DNA of 42,658 bases. It comes from Rhodanobacteraceae bacterium. Its GTDB lineage: Bacteria > Acidobacteriota > Terriglobia > Terriglobales > Acidobacteriaceae. The notes beneath the pieces were generated by a model. The model was not told the origin of the DNA, did no database searches, and saw nothing but the letters and a program-made list of their open reading frames with translations. Each line of letters begins with the position of its first letter. Within the stretch, counting starts at the first letter, position 1. The position numbers were made by a program, and so were the translations under genes. Below, piece by piece: positions 1 through 8,368 of the stretch. The DNA lies in the NCBI GenBank assembly GCA_903970285.1, contig CAJCHN010000006.1, positions 1 through 42,658 on the forward strand, read 5' to 3'.

Positions 1-786
1 CTGGAAGCGGCGGCGCTGCTGGGCCGCCGCACCGCCGAATTGCACCTCGCGCTCGCCATCGAGACGCACGATGAGGCGTTCCAGGCCGAGCCCTTCACGG
101 CTGCGGATCTCGCCCTCGACGCCCGCCGCATCGACAGCCAGATTCACCGGACGCTTGATGCCCTGCGTGCCGGGATGTCGCACCTCCGCGATCTGACCGC
201 CGACGACGCCGCGACCATCCTGAGTCGGCGCATCGAGCTGTTTCGCCGCGCCCACGCCATCACCGAGGCGAAAGCTTCCGGCAAGCGCATCCGCATCCAC
301 GGCGACTATCACCTCGGGCAGGTGCTGCGGGCGAAGAACGACTTCGTCATCCTCGACTTCGAAGGCGAACCCGCCCGATCGCTCGAGGAACGCCGCCGCA
401 AGCAATCGCCGCTGAAGGATGTTGCCGGGATGCTGCGCAGCTTCTCCTACGCGGCTTACTCCGGTCTCGACGCCGTGGTGCAGCGGCGTCCCGACAGCCA
501 GAGAACACTCGAACCGTGGGCACGTATGTGGCAGAATGCCGCCTGTACCGCCTTTCTGAACGCCTACAAGCAGTCCACTGCGGCGGACCCCGGACTGCTG
601 CCCGAACCCGCCCAGGCGCAGGCTCTACTGAACGCGTATCTGTTGGAAAAGGCTCTGTATGAGCTGCTCTATGAGCTCAACAACCGGCCCACCTGGGTCC
701 GAATTCCGCTTGCAGGAATCCTTTCTCTTCCCGGCGCACCCGAGCGCAGCGCGGCCCCGGTGAGCGCATCGGTTGCTTCCGAATGA
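1..786 (+). CDS. Maltokinase domain, C-terminal part (likely of a TreS-maltokinase fusion); 5' end outside window
   Basis: The frame is open from base 1, so the start lies upstream. Visible residues belong to the C-lobe of a maltokinase (aminoglycoside-phosphotransferase fold), which phosphorylates maltose with ATP to maltose 1-phosphate, the substrate of GlgE. The catalytic loop reads IHGDYHLGQVL and the metal-binding segment VILDFEGEP; the following Arg/Lys-rich stretch and LKDVAGMLRSFSYAAY are hallmarks of this family. The upstream residues LLGRRTAELHLALA also fit. In many bacteria this domain is fused behind trehalose synthase; the N-terminal part is not visible, so the fusion is inferred. 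Two + strand genes follow (62-bp gap, then close spacing) and may share its transcript. Family assignment is firm; single-domain versus fusion form cannot be decided here. Confidence 0.88.
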   Translation: MEAAALLGRRTAELHLALAIETHDEAFQAEPFTAADLALDARRIDSQIHRTLDALRAGMSHLRDLTADDAATILSRRIELFRRAHAITEAKASGKRIRIHGDYHLGQVLRAKNDFVILDFEGEPARSLEERRRKQSPLKDVAGMLRSFSYAAYSGLDAVVQRRPDSQRTLEPWARMWQNAACTAFLNAYKQSTAADPGLLPEPAQAQALLNAYLLEKALYELLYELNNRPTWVRIPLAGILSLPGAPERSAAPVSASVASE

Positions 787-848
787 GGTTCATCGGGCTC
801 ACGTCCAGCAGGCCAGCAGCGCAAACTACTGAAGCGAGATCAAGATAG

Positions 849-2051
849 ATGGCCACCACGAACGTCACCTCCGAACCGTCGCAATCCTCCGCCGCAGCCG
901 GTGCGCCCTTGCTGCTTTCGTTGGCTTCGCTCGATCACGACAGTCTCGAACGCACGCTGGCACACATTGCCGAAGCGTTTCCCGAGCAGAACCTGATTGT
1001 CGCCACGCCGGACACCTCCGCCGCGTCCTCAAGCAATGGCCTGCGCGTGGTGGGATACACCCCCGCCGCGCCTTCCAACGGCTCATGGACCTTGACGGCG
1101 GCGGATTTTCTTAACGCCCGCGAGTTGGCCCAGCAGCACCAGGCCCGGGCAATCCTGTTGATTGGTGCTGAAGCAGAGTCCCTGCAGCCGGCGGCGCTGC
1201 ACGCGCTGGCGCATGCCGTTCTGAATGAAACCAACGACGTGGCGGTGCCACGCTACGATCTGCCGCCGCGTGCCGGGCTGGTGAACTCAGCCATTCTCTA
1301 TCCCACCACCCGCGCTCTGTTCGGCGCCCGTCCACGGTTTCCGCTTGCAGTGGATCTGGGGCTCTCGGCGCGCGCCTCAGAAAAGCTTGCCACTGCAGCC
1401 CAGCGCTTCACCGCGGCGAATCAGTCGGATGCTCTGATCTGGCCAGTCGCCGAAGCCGCCGTGGCTGGACTCTCGATCGCAGAGGTCGCGGCCGGCACAC
1501 GCACCATCCCGCAGCCGGCCGCGCAGGACCTGAACTCCCTGCTGGCCCAGGTTGCCGGCTCACTCTTCGCCGACATCGATGCCAAGGCAGCCTTCTGGCA
1601 GCGGGCGCGTGTAGCCCAGCCATCGACATTGCCGCGCCAGCAGACCGGCTCGGAGCCGGTCACATCGAGCGAAGTGCAGCCCATGATCGAGTCGTTCCGG
1701 CTCGCCTTCGGCAATCTGCAGGAGATCTGGTCGCTGGTGCTGCCGCCACAGTCGCTGTTCGGCCTGAAGCGCCTGGCCGCCATGCCGCCCGCGAACTTCG
1801 CCATGCCGGACAGTCTCTGGGCGCGTATTATCTACGATTTCGTGCTCGCCTACCGCCTGCGCACGATCAATCGCGGCCACCTGCTCGGCGCTCTCACCCC
1901 GCTCTACCTGGCGTGGGTCGCATCGCACCTGCTGCAGACCTCCGCCGGCATGGACGCGGAGCGCCACGTTGAGGCGGTCGCCGCGGCTTTTGAAGCCGAC
2001 AAGCCATATCTCGTCTCGCGTTGGCGCTGGCCAGACCGCTTCAACCCATAG
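849..2051 (+). CDS. GT-A glycosyltransferase-like protein, function unknown
   Basis: A 400-residue soluble protein with no signal peptide. The N-terminal half looks like a GT-A Rossmann-type core: an opening strand (PLLLSLASLDHDSLERTLAHI), a mid-domain strand (RAILLIGAE) and a segment near residues 135-170 (VPRYDLPP...YPTTRALFGARPRFPLAVDLGLS) that recalls the acceptor region of GT2/GT81-like enzymes such as glucosylglycerate or mannosylglycerate synthases. No clear DXD metal motif is visible, so it may be divergent or inactive. The C-terminal half is helical and resembles nothing I can name. It sits between the maltokinase gene and an MscS-like membrane protein, which would suit a role in compatible-solute synthesis, but that is inference from context only. 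The ATG at 849 has only a weak purine-rich region upstream. Confidence 0.6.
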   Translation: MATTNVTSEPSQSSAAAGAPLLLSLASLDHDSLERTLAHIAEAFPEQNLIVATPDTSAASSSNGLRVVGYTPAAPSNGSWTLTAADFLNARELAQQHQARAILLIGAEAESLQPAALHALAHAVLNETNDVAVPRYDLPPRAGLVNSAILYPTTRALFGARPRFPLAVDLGLSARASEKLATAAQRFTAANQSDALIWPVAEAAVAGLSIAEVAAGTRTIPQPAAQDLNSLLAQVAGSLFADIDAKAAFWQRARVAQPSTLPRQQTGSEPVTSSEVQPMIESFRLAFGNLQEIWSLVLPPQSLFGLKRLAAMPPANFAMPDSLWARIIYDFVLAYRLRTINRGHLLGALTPLYLAWVASHLLQTSAGMDAERHVEAVAAAFEADKPYLVSRWRWPDRFNP

Positions 2052-2113
2052 ATCGTCACGTCTTCAAACTTCCTCAGCCGCGTGAAGCACCCGCACTGCA
2101 CCAGGAGCCCCGA

Positions 2114-2926
2114 ATGATGAGCATCGCCCTCCAACCCGACCCATACCAGAACCTTTCGCCGAGCCCCGTCTACCCGGAAAACTCCAGCGTGCTTCACCAT
2201 ATGTCGATTGCGCTGCAGCAATCGGTGAATCGTGTTCTCTCGTTGCTGGTTTCCATTCTGCCTGGACTGCTTGCCTTCATCCTGGCGCTGGCCCTGCTCA
2301 CCGGGCTTGGCATCTTCCTCAGCTTTCTCCTGCGGAGAGTGCTGACCGCGGCGAAATTCGACGAGCGCATGGCGCGCAATCAATCCAGCAGCATCGCCGA
2401 CTGGAGCCCGGCGCACTCTCCGACTGCACTTGCCGGACGCATTACCTTCTGGGCATGCGTGCTGCTTGGACTGGTTATCGGCATCTCCGCCTTCGACGCC
2501 TCCTACTCCACGTCGTCGCTGCTGACCACCTCGCTGATGCCGTACCTCACGCACTCGGTCGGCGCCATCCTGCTGCTCCTGGCCGGCAACCTGATCGCCC
2601 GCTTCCTGGCCCGCACCGTTTTGATCGGCGCGGTCAACAACCAGCTACAGTATGCGCGATTCCTTTCCATGGGCGTGAAGTGGCTGGTGCTCGTGCTCAC
2701 CGCGGCGATGGTGCTCGACCACTTGCAGATCGGCGGCGCCATCGTCGAACTTGCCTTCGGTATTCTCTTCGGCGGCATCGTGCTGACGCTCTCGCTCGCG
2801 GTCGGTCTGGGATCTCGCGACCTGGTAAGCCGTTCCCTCGAACGCAGCAGCGAACGAAACGAACGCGGACCATTTGCTCCGGAGTCACTCGCCCGCGAAC
2901 AAAGCGAGACCCTGCGTCACTTCTAG
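2114..2926 (+). CDS. Small MscS-like (conserved TM helix) integral membrane protein
   Basis: A 270-residue membrane protein with about four to five hydrophobic segments (near residues 40-75, 115-135, 150-175, 195-220 and 225-250). The last helix, ILFGGIVLTLSLAVGLGSRD, resembles the glycine/alanine-rich pore helix of MscS and the conserved TM helix family (CmpX type), but the cytoplasmic beta domain of true MscS is missing and the chain ends about 25 residues later. The frame extends back to 2021 and would overlap the upstream gene, but ATG 2114 has AGGAG seven bases ahead and is the better start. Probable role: membrane-tension or osmotic-stress response, inferred from family and from the upstream maltokinase gene. 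Confidence 0.72.
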   Translation: MMSIALQPDPYQNLSPSPVYPENSSVLHHMSIALQQSVNRVLSLLVSILPGLLAFILALALLTGLGIFLSFLLRRVLTAAKFDERMARNQSSSIADWSPAHSPTALAGRITFWACVLLGLVIGISAFDASYSTSSLLTTSLMPYLTHSVGAILLLLAGNLIARFLARTVLIGAVNNQLQYARFLSMGVKWLVLVLTAAMVLDHLQIGGAIVELAFGILFGGIVLTLSLAVGLGSRDLVSRSLERSSERNERGPFAPESLAREQSETLRHF

Positions 2927-3238
2927 ATCGTTTCTCGCATCGCCGCGTCCTGGACACATCTGGCTAGTGCCATCTTCCCTCGCTCGAAAACGGCGTTCCT
3001 CCCCGCACGTCCGGCTTTGACCCGCGGGAGAGGTGCTCCGAGTCCATCCTTTCTCAGGCGCGGCGAGAATCGGGCACGGCTCTCGAAGCGGCGATCTACA
3101 ACCAACGGATGATGGTGCGCTTCACCCATAGTTCGTAGCCAGAGCCTTTCGTGCGATGGCTCGCCTGGCAACCAGAGAGGAAGCTCATAAGTGCCTGCTA
3201 CTGGCAGCATCCCAGTCGCCGACAGAAAGAGGTTTCCC
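2927..3238. other. Non-coding stretch with no recognised gene
   Basis: This 312-base stretch separates the MscS-like gene from a short downstream ORF. A minus-strand frame (2923-3312) crosses it, but its composition (Arg/Gly/Ala-rich, no domain, no ribosome-binding site) looks like chance. No tRNA, clear terminator or copy of the dispersed palindromic repeat was found. It may carry the promoter of the small ORF at 3239. The gap from 3341 to 3481 also shows nothing recognisable. Confidence 0.4.
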
Positions 3239-3340
3239 ATGCATGATTTCTTCCTCGCTTCCTGCTTCCTGATGATGGTCCTCCTTCCCTGCATCGTTAC
3301 CATGGGCGCCAATGAGCGTGAAGAGGGCGACGAGGCTTAG
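3239..3340 (+). CDS. Probable small membrane peptide (33 aa)
   Basis: A short ORF, too short for usual gene-calling cutoffs. It begins at ATG 3239 with AGAGG six bases upstream and ends at TAG 3338-3340. It codes for a peptide with a near-continuous hydrophobic stretch (residues 4-22: FFLASCFLMMVLLPCIVTM) followed by a charged, mostly acidic tail (NEREEGDEA). This arrangement of one membrane helix plus a polar tail, with a well-spaced Shine-Dalgarno sequence, is typical of genuine small membrane proteins. It stands alone in a 555-base gap between the MscS-like gene and the convergent mocA-type gene. No function can be assigned and no family is recognised. Confidence 0.5.
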   Translation: MHDFFLASCFLMMVLLPCIVTMGANEREEGDEA

Positions 3341-3481
3341 AGCATTTTTCTGTTGCTGAGGAAGTCGAAGAGTGAACGAGTGCCGGTTTCCTTGCCAGGA
3401 GACGGCGTCGCACGCGAGGGCTCCTCGACACAGGAAAGCTGCTCCAGCTCTTTCCGTACGGGCTCGCACCGGGGAGGCACT

Positions 3482-4057
3482 TCAGGCAAAGAGCCTGCGG
3501 GCTGCCTCCAGCGAGTCCGGCGTGTCGATGTCCAACTCTCCGGCCGGCAGTTCCACTGCCCGAGCGTGCCGCAGGAGCGATCTCGCCCCTGCGTCTCCCT
3601 GGAGTTGCATCAGCTCCTCGAATTGCGCTGGCGGGAAAAAGGCGGGCACACCCTGCCGCCCGGCATACCTGGACGAGACTGGCACCGCCGCCGCACCGTC
3701 GCGTCCCAACGCAATGAGCCGGTTCAGGTGATCGGCGGTCACCGCTGGCTGGTCGCACGTCATCAGCACGACCCCTGCGCAGGTCTCCGGCACTGCTCCG
3801 ACGCCCAGGCGCAGCGAAGATGCCATGCCTTCCGCCCACGCTGGATTCTCCATGATCCGCGCGGAGCCAAGATTGCACAGCCCCATGATCTCCTGGGACC
3901 GGCATCCCAGCACCACGATCACCGGCGTGCACCCAGCCTCCAGCGCCACCCGGACCGCCCGCTCAAGAAGCCGTTCGCCTCCCAGCATGACAAGCTGCTT
4001 TGGCTCGCCGAGCCGCGTTGAAGCTCCGGCCGCCAGCACCACGGCCGCGACTTTCAT
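3482..4057 (-). CDS. MocA/MobA-like nucleotidyltransferase (molybdenum cofactor)
   Basis: A 191-residue NTP-transferase. The N-terminal LAAGASTRLGEPKQL is the nucleotide-binding motif of the MobA/MocA family; VLMTCDQPAV is the metal-binding strand, and DTPDSLEAAR near the C-terminus is also typical of MocA-like proteins. MocA adds CMP to molybdopterin cofactor for xanthine dehydrogenase-type enzymes. The start is ATG 4057, which overlaps the stop of the upstream xdhC gene as ATGA, so the pair is translationally coupled. An XdhC partner fits the insertion and maturation of sulfurated Moco. No molybdoenzyme structural gene is in the window. The precise nucleotide (CTP or GTP) is inferred from context with XdhC. 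Confidence 0.85.
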   Translation of the reverse strand: MKVAAVVLAAGASTRLGEPKQLVMLGGERLLERAVRVALEAGCTPVIVVLGCRSQEIMGLCNLGSARIMENPAWAEGMASSLRLGVGAVPETCAGVVLMTCDQPAVTADHLNRLIALGRDGAAAVPVSSRYAGRQGVPAFFPPAQFEELMQLQGDAGARSLLRHARAVELPAGELDIDTPDSLEAARRLFA

Positions 4058-5196
4058 CCCGCCACGGTCTCGAGCGCACACTGCGTCTGAAGATATCGCG
4101 ATGCTCCGCCCCGGCGCACCTGCTCATGAACATCGTCCGCACTCAGGCGCAGAGAGCTGCCCAGCCGTCCGTGCACGACACCATGCACCTCCGCCACAAT
4201 GGCCAGCGCGATAGCCTCCGGACCATCGCCGCCCAGGTCCATCCCGACCGGCGCGAACAAGCGTGCGCAGCACTCTTCTACCGAGCGCCGCAGAAGAGTT
4301 GCGGCTTCACTGACCAGCAGGCTGCTGCGGTGGCGGGCACCCAGAAGCCCGAGGTAGCGCGGAGCCAACGGAAGCGTGGCCACCAGCAGAGCCCGATCCT
4401 GCTCATAACTATGGGTCATCAGGACGACCGCATCCGCCGCGGTAATTCCCAGCCGCTCGCAGCCCTCAGCAAGGTGTTCGCCCAGAGCGACGACTGCGGC
4501 GGCGCGGGGAAAGCGTTCCGGCTTCGCCCACTGAGAGCGCCCATCCGCCACGGTGACCGCGAAACCCACCGACGCAGCCAGGTCTACCACCGGGCGGGCG
4601 TCGTCTCCCGCGCCCAGGACAAACAAACGCCGCGGCGCAGCCAATCGTTCCACGAACCGCCCTTCGTACACTTCCCCGGGTGAGAGCCGTTGCGCACAGG
4701 CGATCTTCTCCTCACTCAGAGCCGGGCTTCTGAAAAGGACCGTTCCCTGCTCATCGACAACCAATCGTCTCAGGCCGCGGCCGCCACCCGGCAGAAAGCT
4801 GATAACCCGCGATTCGTCTCCCTGCAGTGAATCCTCCATGGCCCGGAGCAAAGCCTTGCCCTCGGGTGCGTCTGCGGGTTCGAACAGCAGGTCCACGGTG
4901 CCGCCGCAGCCCAGGCCGAAAGGGATCTCGGCGGTGTCGTCAAACAGCATCGAATAACGTTCCACCCGGGCACCCTCACGAACCATCCAGGGTGCCTTCT
5001 TGATGACCTCCGCCTCCAGGCAGCCGCCGCTCAGGGTTCCCGCGTGTCTTGGCTGCCCCGCTACATCCTGATTCAGCAGAAGCCGTGCACCAGGCCGCCG
5101 GTACGACGAACCCTCAGCACGCACCAGCGTCACCAGCACGCCCGGCGAACCGGCTGCCTGTCTCCACAGCTCCACAATCTGCTTTCGTTCCATCAT
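4054..5196 (-). CDS. xdhC: XdhC/CoxI family molybdoenzyme accessory protein
   Basis: A 380-residue protein of the XdhC family, which binds molybdenum cofactor, protects it during sulfuration and hands it to xanthine dehydrogenase-type apoenzymes. The N-terminal XdhC/CoxI domain contains VRAEGSSYRRPGARLLL, TLSGGCLEAEV and IPFGLGCGGTVDLLFEP; the C-terminal Rossmann domain begins RLFVLGAGDDARPVVDLAAS and ends with ARLFAPVGMDLGGDGPEAIA. The open frame runs to 5541, but the extra N-terminus would be read antisense through the tRNA-Pro gene and is not real; tandem ATG codons at 5196 and 5193 give the expected family N-terminus (MERKQIVELWRQA). It overlaps the downstream mocA-type gene by four bases. 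Assignment is firm; the client enzyme is unknown. Confidence 0.88.
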   Translation of the reverse strand: MMERKQIVELWRQAAGSPGVLVTLVRAEGSSYRRPGARLLLNQDVAGQPRHAGTLSGGCLEAEVIKKAPWMVREGARVERYSMLFDDTAEIPFGLGCGGTVDLLFEPADAPEGKALLRAMEDSLQGDESRVISFLPGGGRGLRRLVVDEQGTVLFRSPALSEEKIACAQRLSPGEVYEGRFVERLAAPRRLFVLGAGDDARPVVDLAASVGFAVTVADGRSQWAKPERFPRAAAVVALGEHLAEGCERLGITAADAVVLMTHSYEQDRALLVATLPLAPRYLGLLGARHRSSLLVSEAATLLRRSVEECCARLFAPVGMDLGGDGPEAIALAIVAEVHGVVHGRLGSSLRLSADDVHEQVRRGGASRYLQTQCALETVAG

Positions 5197-5397
5197 CCTG
5201 CTATCATCTCTCGACTCAGTGGCTGCAGACGTTGAATCGGTCTGCGCATCTATGGGATGCTTCTGGCGTCTGGTTCGCATCGTGCAGCCATTCCCTGCTA
5301 AACTCAAAAAGTCGAATCCGCGAGCCTGCAGGCCACCCCAAAACTCCTGCGACACCGGGCAAGCGTGTATTTTTCGACACCCACCAAGCAACATGTT

Positions 5398-5474
<77 letters not shown>

Positions 5475-5715
5475 ATTTCAAAGTTTGCGTTCTCGAAGAC
5501 CCGCGAACAGCGGGAGTGAGCGCGCTGTTCCGTCCATCCATCGGTCCATGCCGCTTCTAAGCCACACCTGCATAGGAATCTTGATGACGCATCACCGCCG
5601 AAGCGGCTGACGAAATGTCTGCCGTTCGCGTCCGAACCGTGAAAAAACTGTGAGTCAGGGGAAGTGCTGCTCTTCCTCCGCCATTCCGTCTCGGCGCGCT
5701 CCCACAAGCAGACTG

Positions 5716-5746
5716 CCTAAAACTGGGAGCGCTACTGTACGCTCCC
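5716..5746 (-). terminator. Rho-independent terminator of the meaB-to-asd-like operon
   Basis: Read on the minus strand, GGGAGCG (5746-5740) and CGCTCCC (5731-5725) form a perfect 7-bp stem around an 8-nt loop, followed by AGTTTTAGG. The loop contains the TAG stop of the Asd-like gene, so termination comes immediately after its last codon. Confidence 0.72.
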
Positions 5747-6796
5747 TCTGGGACGCAGGCGTTTCAGTTCATTGGCGCAGGCGATCGCGTTGAGCGCGCC
5801 CAGCTTCAGGTTGTCGGCGGCAAGCCACAGCCAGAAGCGGCGGCTCGTGGCGGCGCTTCCCGTCGCACGCACCAGCACCATCACATCTTCCTGGCCGGCT
5901 GCGCTGAGATTGCTGGGCGGATCGCTTTGAGCGGCGACCACGTCGATTCCCTCCCCCGTCAGCGCCGCCTCCACCGCTTCGACACCCACCTCCTGCTCCA
6001 GTTCCACCAACACGGACGCGACGTAGCCGTGGAAGACCGGACCATGCACCACCTGAGCCTCCAATGGAGGCAACGCCATGCCATTGGAAGCGGTGATCAG
6101 CGCGAAATGGCGCAGAATCCGCGCCGCCGCGCCTGGGAGGTCAACCTTGGCTGCCTCTCCCAGCGCAGCCAGCACGTTGAAGGCCAGTTGCGCGTCGTAT
6201 TGCTCGCGCGGCAGGCTTTGAAAGGAGAGGAGATTGACCGTCTGCTGATGCAGCTCGTCCATGGCCTCGCGTCCATGCTCAGAGGCGGGCTCGAAGATCG
6301 TCGCGGCGATAGACCTGAGCGGGATCCTGGCGGCGATCCGTTCCGCAACCAGGGCCAGCATGACCGCGGCAGGCGCTGCGGCAACCACGGCGACAGTAGC
6401 AAAATCGAGCGCTTCGCTGGTCTTGCGGCCCATGGCGGCTCTCACCAGCGGCGCGCGGACGGCCACGCCCGGCTCTCCTTCGAGGGCATACGTCATGTCG
6501 ACGATGCTGGCACCCGCCATCCGCGCTGCCTCCCAGTGCCTGCGGGCGGTCTCCGCCGTGCCGGCGAGGAAGACAAAGTCCATGCGTTCAAAGGACGCTT
6601 CATCGAGGGTGTGGATCACCGTTGCCTCGTCGCCGACGCTGGCCACCTGGCCCGCGGTCTCGCCAGCAACCTCTTCGTCGTCGAGCAGGCTGACATCGGA
6701 TGCCGCCAGCAGCGATTCGCCGAGTTCATCCGCCAGTTCTTTGCCTGCAAGCGACGATGCTCCGACGATAGCGATCCTGTACATGCCTTGTGCCAT
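5732..6796 (-). CDS. Aspartate-semialdehyde dehydrogenase-like protein lacking the catalytic cysteine (USG-1 type)
   Basis: A 354-residue protein with the two-domain plan of aspartate-semialdehyde dehydrogenase. The Rossmann motif IAIVGASSLAGKEL is at residues 7-20, and the dimerisation half contains TIFEPASEHGREAMDEL and a C-terminal LWLAADNLKLGALNA. True Asd carries an active-site cysteine in a short NC-type motif after the NADP domain; here that stretch reads VVAAAPAAVML, and the only cysteine in the protein is near the C-terminus (AIACANEL). It therefore resembles the catalytically dead USG-1 homologues. ATG 6796 has GAGG upstream and lies two bases after the pssA stop. It is the last gene of the operon. 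Enzyme activity is doubtful; a structural or regulatory role is possible. Confidence 0.82.
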   Translation of the reverse strand: MAQGMYRIAIVGASSLAGKELADELGESLLAASDVSLLDDEEVAGETAGQVASVGDEATVIHTLDEASFERMDFVFLAGTAETARRHWEAARMAGASIVDMTYALEGEPGVAVRAPLVRAAMGRKTSEALDFATVAVVAAAPAAVMLALVAERIAARIPLRSIAATIFEPASEHGREAMDELHQQTVNLLSFQSLPREQYDAQLAFNVLAALGEAAKVDLPGAAARILRHFALITASNGMALPPLEAQVVHGPVFHGYVASVLVELEQEVGVEAVEAALTGEGIDVVAAQSDPPSNLSAAGQEDVMVLVRATGSAATSRRFWLWLAADNLKLGALNAIACANELKRLRPRGSVQ

Positions 6797-6798
6797 CT

Positions 6799-7665
6799 CT
6801 ACTGCCTCACTTCTGCTGCGAGCCTGCGCTTGCGTCCCCAGGCGTAGGCCAGCCGGGCGAGCACTCCGGAGACCATGTAGGCGAGCGCGATGGCCAGCAG
6901 CGCCTCCTCGGAAAAGCGCCAGATCACGGCGATCAGGAGCGCCATCCAGACGAAAAACTGAAAGGGTTTGCGGCCGTTTGAATCGATCTCCTTGCCGCTC
7001 CAGAAGCGCCAGCTGCTGACCATCAGAAATCCGGTGCCTACGATCAGCAGCAGCCAGACAATGGACACGCGCGGGTCGGAGATGGGGCTGCCATCGAAGC
7101 AGTGGACGACCGATGCGATGACCCCGGCGCCGGCGGGGATCGGCATACCGACGAAGTACTTACGGCCCGGCCGCCCAGGGTTGCGCGGCTGCGGATTGAC
7201 GCTGATGTTGAAGCGCGCCAGGCGGCAGGCGCCGCAGATGAGGAACAGGAAACAGACCACCACGCCGAGCGGAAGCACCGCGTTGCGCACCGCCGGGAGG
7301 TATGCGGGCGACAGCATGCGAAAACCCCAGACCCAGGCGAGCAGCGCCGGCGCCACGCCGAAGGTGACCACGTCGGCGAGCGAATCCAGCTCCTTGCCGA
7401 AGTCGCTGGTGGTGCGCGTCATGCGGGCGACCCGACCGTCGACTCCATCAAAGACGACGGCAAAGCCGATGGCCAGCGCTGCCCGATTGAAGGCACCCAC
7501 GTCACCGCTCGCACCGCGAACGCTCTCGGTGATGGCGTAGAAGCCGGCGGCGATGTTTCCGGCCGTAAAAAGCGAGGGCAGGACATACATGCCACGGCTG
7601 GGACGGCGCCGCGCTGCAGCACCTGGACCCTGAAGCGGCTGCGCTTCGGCTGCTCCGTCCTGCAT
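6799..7665 (-). CDS. pssA: CDP-diacylglycerol-serine O-phosphatidyltransferase
   Basis: A 288-residue integral membrane enzyme that condenses CDP-diacylglycerol with L-serine to give phosphatidylserine. The CDP-alcohol phosphotransferase signature D-G-x2-A-R-x8-G-x3-D-x3-D is complete: it starts DGRVAR and ends GKELDSLAD. Several hydrophobic helices follow (VVVCFLFLICGACRLA, IVWLLLIVGTGFLMV and others). The first 25 residues are polar and probably cytosolic. Its ATG shares one base with the stop of psd (TGATG), so the two steps of phosphatidylethanolamine synthesis are made from coupled genes. The substrate is assigned as serine rather than glycerol or inositol because of the psd neighbour. 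Confidence 0.92.
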   Translation of the reverse strand: MQDGAAEAQPLQGPGAAARRRPSRGMYVLPSLFTAGNIAAGFYAITESVRGASGDVGAFNRAALAIGFAVVFDGVDGRVARMTRTTSDFGKELDSLADVVTFGVAPALLAWVWGFRMLSPAYLPAVRNAVLPLGVVVCFLFLICGACRLARFNISVNPQPRNPGRPGRKYFVGMPIPAGAGVIASVVHCFDGSPISDPRVSIVWLLLIVGTGFLMVSSWRFWSGKEIDSNGRKPFQFFVWMALLIAVIWRFSEEALLAIALAYMVSGVLARLAYAWGRKRRLAAEVRQ

Positions 7666-8312
7666 CAGACCTGCCCGTCCAGACTGCCGCTCGATGCTGC
7701 TGCAAGGACTCCCAGGACAGACGAGCCGGCGCTGACGCGGGTGCCCTGCTTCACCTTCAGGCTGGCTTCAGCCGGCATGAGCACGTCGCAGCGCGAGCCG
7801 AACTTGATCATGCCGATGCGCTGGCCGCGCTCGACGCGGTCGCCTACCTTCAGGTTGCAGACGATACGCCGCGCCAGCAGCCCGGCGATCTGCTTGAAGG
7901 CGACCTCGCACTGCTCGCCTTCAATGACGATCATGGTCTGTTCGTTTGAGATGACGGACTCCGGCTTCATAGCATTCATGAAGCTGCCCTCGCGGTAGTC
8001 GACCACCTTCACCGTTCCCGCGATGGGGGAGCGGTTCACATGCACGTCGAAGACATTCAGAAAGATGCTGACGCGGAGGCGGCTGCCCAGCGTCGTTTCG
8101 ACCCACTCCGCCTCGGTGACGAGTCCATCGGCCGGCGAGACGATCAGCCCGGCGTCTTGCGGGATTTTGCGGTTCGGATCGCGGAAGAACCAGAGGAAAA
8201 AGGCCGCCAGAACGAGAGGAGGAGCGATCAACCAGATGACGTGGGTGAAGAACCAGGCTGCGACAGCCACCACGGCAAGTCCCAGGCCGTACAGATATCC
8301 ATCTCGAACCAT
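7665..8312 (-). CDS. psd: Phosphatidylserine decarboxylase proenzyme, short form
   Basis: A 215-residue protein of the short Psd family (as in many non-enteric bacteria). It decarboxylates phosphatidylserine to phosphatidylethanolamine using a pyruvoyl group made by self-cleavage. Visible: an N-terminal membrane hairpin (residues 7-43), IVSPADGLV at about 57-65, [13 protein letters not shown] at 84-96, the GSRCDVLMP segment, and AGSS at 195-198, where cleavage between Gly and Ser would produce the pyruvoyl-bearing alpha chain. It is followed directly by pssA with a one-base overlap and preceded by rimI across 56 bases. Catalysis is at the inner face of the cytoplasmic membrane. Confidence 0.92.
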   Translation of the reverse strand: MVRDGYLYGLGLAVVAVAAWFFTHVIWLIAPPLVLAAFFLWFFRDPNRKIPQDAGLIVSPADGLVTEAEWVETTLGSRLRVSIFLNVFDVHVNRSPIAGTVKVVDYREGSFMNAMKPESVISNEQTMIVIEGEQCEVAFKQIAGLLARRIVCNLKVGDRVERGQRIGMIKFGSRCDVLMPAEASLKVKQGTRVSAGSSVLGVLAAASSGSLDGQV

Positions 8313-8368
8313 AGCCTTCGATTATAACGTCGGCGGGTGGACGGTTCGGGGGCCCGGTCACGCCGCCA

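Noticed and set aside
2923..3312. A 129-codon minus-strand open frame in the gap after the MscS-like gene
   Set aside because: No ribosome-binding site, no domain, Arg/Gly-rich composition as expected of chance frames in GC-rich DNA, and it overlaps the better-supported small + strand ORF.
5500..5514. Hairpin CCCGC-gaaca-GCGGG after tRNA-Pro as its terminator
   Set aside because: Only five base pairs and no T-run; too weak to claim.
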